DNA from: Firmicutes bacterium CAG:145
GTDB taxonomy: Bacteria > Bacillota > Clostridia > Peptostreptococcales > Anaerovoracaceae
Length of the DNA stretch: 11,887 nt
Reading direction: 5' to 3'
Assembly: GCA_000435715.1 (NCBI GenBank)
Contig: FR882584.1
Location: 28,092 to 39,978 of the forward strand
Part shown: positions 7,446 to 11,887 of the stretch, piece by piece
Layout: each line of letters begins with the position of its first letter
Numbering within the stretch: the stretch's first letter is position 1
Program-made: the position numbers and the translations under genes
Notes under the pieces: model-generated
Database searches by the model: none
The model's input: only the letters and a program-made list of their open reading frames with translations
Told to the model about the DNA's origin: nothing

Positions 7446-8636
7446 ATGGAAAGAAGAATAGGTACGATTTCGAGGGGCCTTCGTGCTCCCATCATCAAGG
7501 AGGGAGACGACCTGAAGAAGATCGTCGTCGATACTCTGATGAGCTGCATTGACAACGGCGACTTTGAAATCGGAAAGAAAGACGTTTTAGCAGTGACCGA
7601 ATCCATTCTGGCTCGCTCGCAGGCCAACTATGCCACTACCGAGCAGCTGGCGGAAGACGTTAAAAACAAGCTGGGCGGCGAGACTGTAGGCGTGGTATTC
7701 CCTATACTCAGCAGAAACAGATTTGCCATATGCTTAAGAGGCATAGCCAAGGGCGCAAAGAAAGTGGTTCTGATGCTCAGCTATCCCAGCGATGAGGTAG
7801 GAAACCATCTTTTGGACCTGGACCTGCTGGATGAAAAAGGCGTCGACCCTTACAAGGATGTCCTGACTCAGGAAGAGTTTGAAAACATCTTCGGCAAATC
7901 CCGCCATACTTTCACAGATATGGATTACGTCAACTATTATAAAGAACTGATCGAGGAGGAAGGCGCCGAGGCTCAGATCATATTCGCCAACAACCCAAGG
8001 AAGATAGTGGATTATACCGACAAGGTAATCTGCGCCGATATCCACACCCGCTTCCGCACAAAGAGACTGATAAAGGAAGCCGGCGGAAAAACCGTTCTCG
8101 GCATGGACGATCTGATGACATCCTCCGTAAACGGTTCGGGATATAACCCTGATTACGGAATTCTCGGCTCCAACAAGGCGACAGAGGACAGCATAAAACT
8201 GTTCCCTATCAACTGTCAGGAGTTCGTGGACGAGATACAGGAAGAAATCAAAAAGAGAACCGGCAAGACTATCGAAGTGATGGTATACGGAGACGGAGCT
8301 TTCAAGGATCCGGTAGGCAAGATATGGGAGCTGGCCGACCCTGTAGTATCTCCGGGCTTCACCGAAGGACTGACGGGACAGCCTAACGAGCTTAAGCTCA
8401 AGTATCTGGCGGACAACGATTTCGCAGACCTTAAAGGCGACGAGCTCAAGGCCGCAATAGAAGAGGCCATCAGAGAGAAAGATGAAGACTTGGTGGGACA
8501 GATGGTTACGGAGGGAACTACTCCGAGAAGACTCACAGACCTGCTGGGCTCTCTGTGCGATCTGACCTCCGGTTCAGGCGACAAGGGAACGCCGTTCATC
8601 TATATACAGGGATACTTCGACAATTATACGGATTAA
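7446..8636 (+). CDS. CofE-like protein (coenzyme F420-0 gamma-glutamyl ligase family), substrate unknown
   Basis: The 396-residue protein resembles the F420 ligase family, whose archetype CofE adds gamma-linked glutamates to coenzyme F420-0 using GTP. The visible similarity is GLRAPIIKEGDDL at residues 11-23 (CofE has GLPLIKEGDDL), DVLAVTESILARSQ at 46-59 (the CofE DVLVV...ISKAEG strand), and a TGKTIEVMVYGDGAFKDP segment near 272-289, which aligns with the CofE LTGKRVGVIITDTNGR metal-site region. Between the last two blocks lies a long section (about 90-270) with LSRNRFAICLRGIAKG and SYPSDEVGNHL that makes it much longer than archaeal CofE, which is about 250 residues. Similar long proteins are common in Clostridia that do not make F420 (recalled, not searched), so the biochemical role is unproven. 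It has its own promoter, an AAGGAG site at 7431-7436 nine bases upstream, and a terminator downstream: a single-gene unit. Family assignment is likely; function is uncertain. Confidence 0.75.
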   Translation: MERRIGTISRGLRAPIIKEGDDLKKIVVDTLMSCIDNGDFEIGKKDVLAVTESILARSQANYATTEQLAEDVKNKLGGETVGVVFPILSRNRFAICLRGIAKGAKKVVLMLSYPSDEVGNHLLDLDLLDEKGVDPYKDVLTQEEFENIFGKSRHTFTDMDYVNYYKELIEEEGAEAQIIFANNPRKIVDYTDKVICADIHTRFRTKRLIKEAGGKTVLGMDDLMTSSVNGSGYNPDYGILGSNKATEDSIKLFPINCQEFVDEIQEEIKKRTGKTIEVMVYGDGAFKDPVGKIWELADPVVSPGFTEGLTGQPNELKLKYLADNDFADLKGDELKAAIEEAIREKDEDLVGQMVTEGTTPRRLTDLLGSLCDLTSGSGDKGTPFIYIQGYFDNYTD

Positions 8637-8656
8637 GACCGCAGATAGAGATTTTA

Positions 8657-8694
8657 AAAAGGGCAAATACCTCGGGCGAGGCATTTGCCCTTTT
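8657..8694 (+). terminator. Intrinsic terminator after the cofE-like gene
   Basis: A long hairpin starts 21 nt after the stop codon. AAAAGGGCAAAT (8657-8668) pairs with ATTTGCCCTTTT (8683-8694), then one A-C mismatch (8669/8682), then CCTC/GAGG closing a GGGC loop (8674-8677). The run of T at 8691-8694 doubles as the lower stem and U tract. The U tract is short, but the stem is strong. On the opposite strand the hairpin is followed by five T, so it could also stop antisense transcripts, though no gene converges on it. Confidence 0.85.
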
Positions 8695-8698
8695 AGCA

Positions 8699-8719
8699 TG
8701 CGGCGGCGTTCAGGCCGCA
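8699..8719 (+). other. Small GC-rich hairpin in the leader region before ppx
   Basis: TGCGGC (8699-8704) and GCCGCA (8714-8719) can pair around a 9-nt loop. It sits between the terminator and the candidate ppx promoter. It has no U tract, so it is not a normal terminator by itself; it may just be spacer sequence. Confidence 0.35.
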
Positions 8720-8757
8720 ATTTAAAAAGAATTTACATGTATTTTATAAATGCGCGG

Positions 8758-8785
8758 TTTAATAAATCAGTCGTGATTATATAAT
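8758..8785 (+). promoter_or_regulatory. Candidate promoter for the ppx-ppk pair
   Basis: TATAAT at 8780-8785 is a perfect -10 hexamer in an AT-rich stretch 30 nt before the ppx start. The best -35 in range is a weak TTTAAT (8758-8763, 16-nt spacer), so the promoter may be weak or activator-dependent. Its place after a strong terminator and ahead of a new gene pair supports a start of transcription here. Confidence 0.5.
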
Positions 8786-8814
8786 AAAAGTATGATAAAA
8801 AAGGAGAAAAAATC

Positions 8815-9714
8815 ATGACATACGGAGTGATAGACGTGGGCTCGAACACCATAAGGCTGTGTATATACGATGTGGAGGACGGCCGCATAATACCGCTTTT
8901 CAGCACCAAAAATACCGCGGGGTTGATTGACTACATAAACGACGGCGAGCTGAGCAAAAAGGGCATAAGAAAGGCCTGCGCCGTTCTGGAAGGATACAAA
9001 GAAACAGGAAAAAAAGTCGGCATAGACCACCTCTTCGTCTTTGCCACGGCGTCCTTGAGGAACATTTCCAACAGCCGCGAGGCCGTGAAAAAGATCCAAG
9101 AGACCACCGGACTGACCATAGACGTACTGAGCGGAGATGAAGAAGCCAGACTGGACTTTCAGGGCGCTTCCTTTGAAAAGAAAATGGAGCTGGGAATAAT
9201 GGTCGACATAGGAGGCGGCAGTACTGAGATAGTCTCCTTTGAAGACGGGAATATAAAAGACGCCGTAAGCCTTGAAATAGGCTCTCTTTACATGTATAAG
9301 AATTACGTGTCGGGCTTGTTCCCCGACAAGGGAGAGAAAAAAGCCATACAGAGGGCCGTTCGCTTAGAGCTGAAAAAGGCAGACTTCCTCAAGGGACAGA
9401 GCTACAAGAAGATGATAGGCATAGGAGGAACCATACGAGGAGTAAAGAAGCTGGGCGAATACAGGTTTGAGACGGAAAAAGAGCAGGCCATAAGGCGGAA
9501 CGACCTAAGCAAGCTCATAGATGAATGCAAAGACGAGGAGAGACAGCTGCTGAAGAGGATACTCAGAGTCTCGCCCGACAGAATCCATACACTCATACCG
9601 GGGATGTTGATTCTGGATGTCATATGCCGTCATTTCGGATGCGACGAGATAGAGGTCAGCGGCTTTGGCGTCAGAGAGGGCTATCTGCACAAAAAGGTGG
9701 CGCGTAATGGCTGA
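8815..9714 (+). CDS. ppx: Ppx/GppA family phosphatase, short form (exopolyphosphatase or pppGpp phosphatase)
   Basis: Members of this ASKHA-fold family release phosphate from the ends of polyphosphate or from the 5' end of pppGpp. Visible motifs: GVIDVGSNTIRL (4-15, first phosphate loop), FATASLRN (about 76-83), SGDEEARLDFQG (106-117) with the acidic pair expected at the catalytic position of E. coli Ppx, VDIGGGSTE (130-138, second phosphate loop) and GIGGTIRG (202-209). At 299 residues it has only the two-lobed catalytic core and lacks the C-terminal HD-like domain of the roughly 500-residue E. coli enzymes. AAGGAG at 8801-8806 is eight bases from the ATG. Its 3' end overlaps ppk by 8 nt, which argues for a polyphosphate role over pppGpp, but sequence alone does not settle the substrate. 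Confidence 0.9.
   Translation: MTYGVIDVGSNTIRLCIYDVEDGRIIPLFSTKNTAGLIDYINDGELSKKGIRKACAVLEGYKETGKKVGIDHLFVFATASLRNISNSREAVKKIQETTGLTIDVLSGDEEARLDFQGASFEKKMELGIMVDIGGGSTEIVSFEDGNIKDAVSLEIGSLYMYKNYVSGLFPDKGEKKAIQRAVRLELKKADFLKGQSYKKMIGIGGTIRGVKKLGEYRFETEKEQAIRRNDLSKLIDECKDEERQLLKRILRVSPDRIHTLIPGMLILDVICRHFGCDEIEVSGFGVREGYLHKKVARNG
9693..9700 (+). promoter_or_regulatory. Ribosome binding site for ppk inside ppx
   Basis: AAAGGTGG lies six bases before the ATG at 9707 and within the ppx coding region. It fixes the ppk start and the 8-nt overlap, in line with coupled translation of the two genes. Confidence 0.6.
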
Positions 9715-11887
9715 AAAAGACGTTATATACACACAAAACAGGGAACTGTCGTGGCTCAGATTTGATGAGAGAGTGCTGGAAGAAGCCCTTGAAAAGGATG
9801 TTCCCGCTTTCGAGAAGCTGAAGTTTATTTCTATTTTTACCAGCAACTTAGATGAGTTCTTCATGATAAGAGTGGGAAGCCTTTACGACCAGACCTTCCT
9901 GCCTAAGCCTCAGAAAGACAACAAGACCGGCATGACGGCGGAAGAGCAGCTGGACGCCATCTTCAAATCGTCGGCCTCCCTATACAAAAAAAGAGACAGA
10001 ATTTATAAGGATGTGACGGCAGAATTGGCCGGCTGCGGCATCAAGCATATGAAGATGAGCGAGCTTAGCGATAAAGAGCGAAAGTATATAGAAGAATATT
10101 TTACATCTTATATTCAGCCCGTCTTATCGCCGCAGATAGTCAGCACCCACCACCCATTTCCCCATCTGGTGAACAAGGGGCTGTATACGGCCGTCCTGCT
10201 TCAAATAAACGATACCGAAGCCTTCGGCATCATACCTGTGCCCCAGAGTATAGGCCGAGTCATAAGACTTCCGGGCGATGAGATGAAGTACGTGCTGACG
10301 GAAAACATCGTCACGGAATACGCCGACAGAATCTTCGACAACTGTAAGGTTACGGCAAGGAGCACGGTCAGCATCACACGAAACGCAGATATAAACGTAA
10401 GCAGTTTGGCGGACGAGGACGAAGACTTCCGCCACCACATGAAAAAGCTGCTGAAAAAGAGGTCGCGGCTGGCTCCCGTGAGGATGGAATATTACAGAGA
10501 AATCGACCAGCGGCTGGAGGCCTACCTTGCAGAGAAGCTGGGTCTCAGAAAAAAACAGATATTTTCCAGCAAGGCGCCCTTGGAGATGTCATATGTGTTC
10601 GGGCTGCTCGACATGCTTCCAAAGAATATGGTTCCGTCCGTGACATACGAACCTTTTGAGCCACAAAGGCCGGTGTGGATGGTCAAGGGAGAATCCATGA
10701 TACATAGAGTCATGAGAGAGGATATACTCCTTTCTTACCCGTATCAGCAGATGGCGCCTTTCTTGCAGCTCTTGAAGGAGGCCGCCGACGATCCGAGGGT
10801 TATATCCATAAAGATAACCATATACCGCCTTGCGGGCAAAGCCTCGCTGATAGATTATCTGAGGACTGCCGCAGAAAACGGAAAAGAAGTGACGGTGATA
10901 ATGGAGCTGAGGGCCCGCTTTGACGAGGCCAATAACATAAACTGGGCGGAAAGCCTCGAGGAAGCCGGCTGCACCGTTATATACGGCCTGCCGGACTATA
11001 AAGTACATTCTAAGGTATGCCTGATTACTCTGATGGACAGAGACAAAATCAAGAGAATAACTCAGGTCGGCACAGGCAATTATAACGAAAAGACCGCCAA
11101 GCTGTATACAGACCTTTCTCTCATCACTTCTGACGAAGCCATCGGAAGCGACGCCGCCGAATATTTCAAGAACATGTCCATCGCCAACATAAACGGCAGG
11201 TACAACGATTTGTTGGTGGCGCCCGGCAATATGAAGACTAAGCTTCTGGCGCTCATGGACGGAGAAAGGGAAAAGGCCCTGCGCGGAGAAAAGGCAAGCA
11301 TTACAGTAAAGCTGAATTCGCTTACCGACAGGGAAACCATAGATATGCTCAAAGAAGCCTCCATGGCAGGGGTTAAGGTTAGAATGATAATAAGGGGCAT
11401 CTGCTGTCTGCTTCCGGGAGTTGACGGATATACGGACAACGTGCAGGTGACCGGCGTAGTGGGCAGGTTTCTGGAACACTCGAGGGTGTATTGCTTCGGT
11501 GAGGGAGAAGATATGCTGATGTACATCTCCTCCGCCGATTTCATGACCAGAAATCTGAACAGGCGTGTAGAAGTGGCCTGTCCCATAAAAGACAGGGCCG
11601 TCAAGGCTCAGATATGGGAGATATTGCAGCTGATGCTTTCGGACAATGTAAAGGCCAGGACGATGGATTGCAGAGGCATTTACAGGAAGAAGGAGAGAGA
11701 CGGGCAGGCCGTAGACTGTCAGAAAGAGCTGATGAAGAGAGCCGTCCGTCAAGCCGTATCACCAGTATCATCCGTAGCAGCTGCAGCGCCGACTCCGCAG
11801 GCCTCGCCAGCCCCACAGGCCCCGCCGGCCCCACAGGCCCCGCCGGCTCCGCAGGTCCCGCAGACCTCGCCGGCCTTTGCCGGCGCC
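9707..11887 (+). CDS. ppk1: Polyphosphate kinase PPK1, open at the right edge, with repeat tail
   Basis: PPK1 reversibly builds inorganic polyphosphate from the gamma-phosphate of ATP through a phosphohistidine. The frame from 9707 stays open for 727 codons to the window end, so no stop is seen. Core motifs match E. coli PPK nearly residue for residue: SNLDEFFMIRV (46-56), ITIYRLA with Arg374, MELRARFDE with Arg404, the phosphorylated-histidine motif YKVHSKV with His434 (E. coli His435), TQVGTGNYNEKTAKLYTD, and FLEHSRVYCF with His591 (E. coli His592). The kinase core ends at about residue 684. After that comes a low-complexity Ser/Ala then Pro/Ala/Gln-rich tail (685-727 and beyond) that is not part of the known PPK fold. 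The start is set by AAAGGTGG and the LSWLRFDERVLEEA N-terminus typical of the family. Paired with ppx upstream, it forms a synthesis and breakdown pair for polyphosphate. Confidence 0.95.
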   Translation, partial: MAEKDVIYTQNRELSWLRFDERVLEEALEKDVPAFEKLKFISIFTSNLDEFFMIRVGSLYDQTFLPKPQKDNKTGMTAEEQLDAIFKSSASLYKKRDRIYKDVTAELAGCGIKHMKMSELSDKERKYIEEYFTSYIQPVLSPQIVSTHHPFPHLVNKGLYTAVLLQINDTEAFGIIPVPQSIGRVIRLPGDEMKYVLTENIVTEYADRIFDNCKVTARSTVSITRNADINVSSLADEDEDFRHHMKKLLKKRSRLAPVRMEYYREIDQRLEAYLAEKLGLRKKQIFSSKAPLEMSYVFGLLDMLPKNMVPSVTYEPFEPQRPVWMVKGESMIHRVMREDILLSYPYQQMAPFLQLLKEAADDPRVISIKITIYRLAGKASLIDYLRTAAENGKEVTVIMELRARFDEANNINWAESLEEAGCTVIYGLPDYKVHSKVCLITLMDRDKIKRITQVGTGNYNEKTAKLYTDLSLITSDEAIGSDAAEYFKNMSIANINGRYNDLLVAPGNMKTKLLALMDGEREKALRGEKASITVKLNSLTDRETIDMLKEASMAGVKVRMIIRGICCLLPGVDGYTDNVQVTGVVGRFLEHSRVYCFGEGEDMLMYISSADFMTRNLNRRVEVACPIKDRAVKAQIWEILQLMLSDNVKARTMDCRGIYRKKERDGQAVDCQKELMKRAVRQAVSPVSSVAAAAPTPQASPAPQAPPAPQAPPAPQVPQTSPAFAGA
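11792..11863 (+). repeat. 18-bp tandem repeat in the 3' part of ppk1 (Pro/Ala/Gln tail)
   Basis: Four units of 18 bp lie in frame. Units at 11810-11827 and 11828-11845 are identical (APQAPP). The flanking units, 11792-11809 (TPQASP) and 11846-11863 (APQVPQ), are diverged copies. The stretch is clearly more GC-rich than the rest of ppk1. Such repeats can change copy number by slippage without breaking the frame. Confidence 0.85.

Noticed and set aside
10589..11752. 387-codon open frame on the minus strand, antisense to ppk1
   Set aside because: It lies wholly inside the well-supported ppk1 core, resembles no protein family I recognise, and its His/Tyr-rich composition is what the complement of ppk1 codons would give. 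It is a shadow frame.

Overview
The window looks like a chromosomal stretch of a low-to-mid GC Gram-positive anaerobe, most likely of class Clostridia. The evidence is strong AAGGAG-type ribosome binding sites, near-consensus sigma-A promoters, heavy use of AGA (Arg) and ATA (Ile), and the gene families themselves: a stand-alone AICAR transformylase paired with an archaeal-type PurO cyclohydrolase, a clade II PurL-PurQ fusion, and a long CofE-like protein. The genus cannot be read from the sequence. All genes are on the + strand, and no tRNA, rRNA, CRISPR array, insertion sequence or other mobile element was seen.

Region 1 (1-7359) is the 3' part of a de novo purine operon: purN (5' end cut by the window edge), purO-like IMP cyclohydrolase, AICAR transformylase, purD, and a full-length purL fused to its glutaminase domain. 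Gaps are 28 nt, a 4-nt overlap, 16 nt and 3 nt, so the genes are almost certainly co-transcribed. Together they cover step 2 (PurD), step 3 (PurN), step 4 (PurL) and the last two steps (AICAR to FAICAR to IMP). In most bacteria the last two are carried by one bifunctional PurH. Here they sit on two adjacent genes.

Region 2 (7360-8694) is a single gene for a CofE-like (coenzyme F420-0 gamma-glutamyl ligase family) protein. It has its own textbook promoter (TTGACA, 17 nt, TATAAT) beginning two bases after the purL stop, and ends at a strong hairpin terminator. No other F420 gene is visible, so the true substrate is open.

Region 3 (8695-11887) is a polyphosphate module: a short Ppx/GppA phosphatase gene followed, with an 8-nt overlap, by a polyphosphate kinase gene (ppk1) that remains open at the right edge. 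The kinase core is complete with both active-site histidines, and it continues into a Pro/Ala/Gln-rich tail encoded by 18-bp tandem repeats, which may be a linker to something beyond the window.

Most of the window is ordinary, well-understood metabolism. The points that deserve a second look are the split PurO/AICAR transformylase pair, the CofE-like protein of unknown substrate beside folate-using purine genes, and the repeat tail on PPK1.
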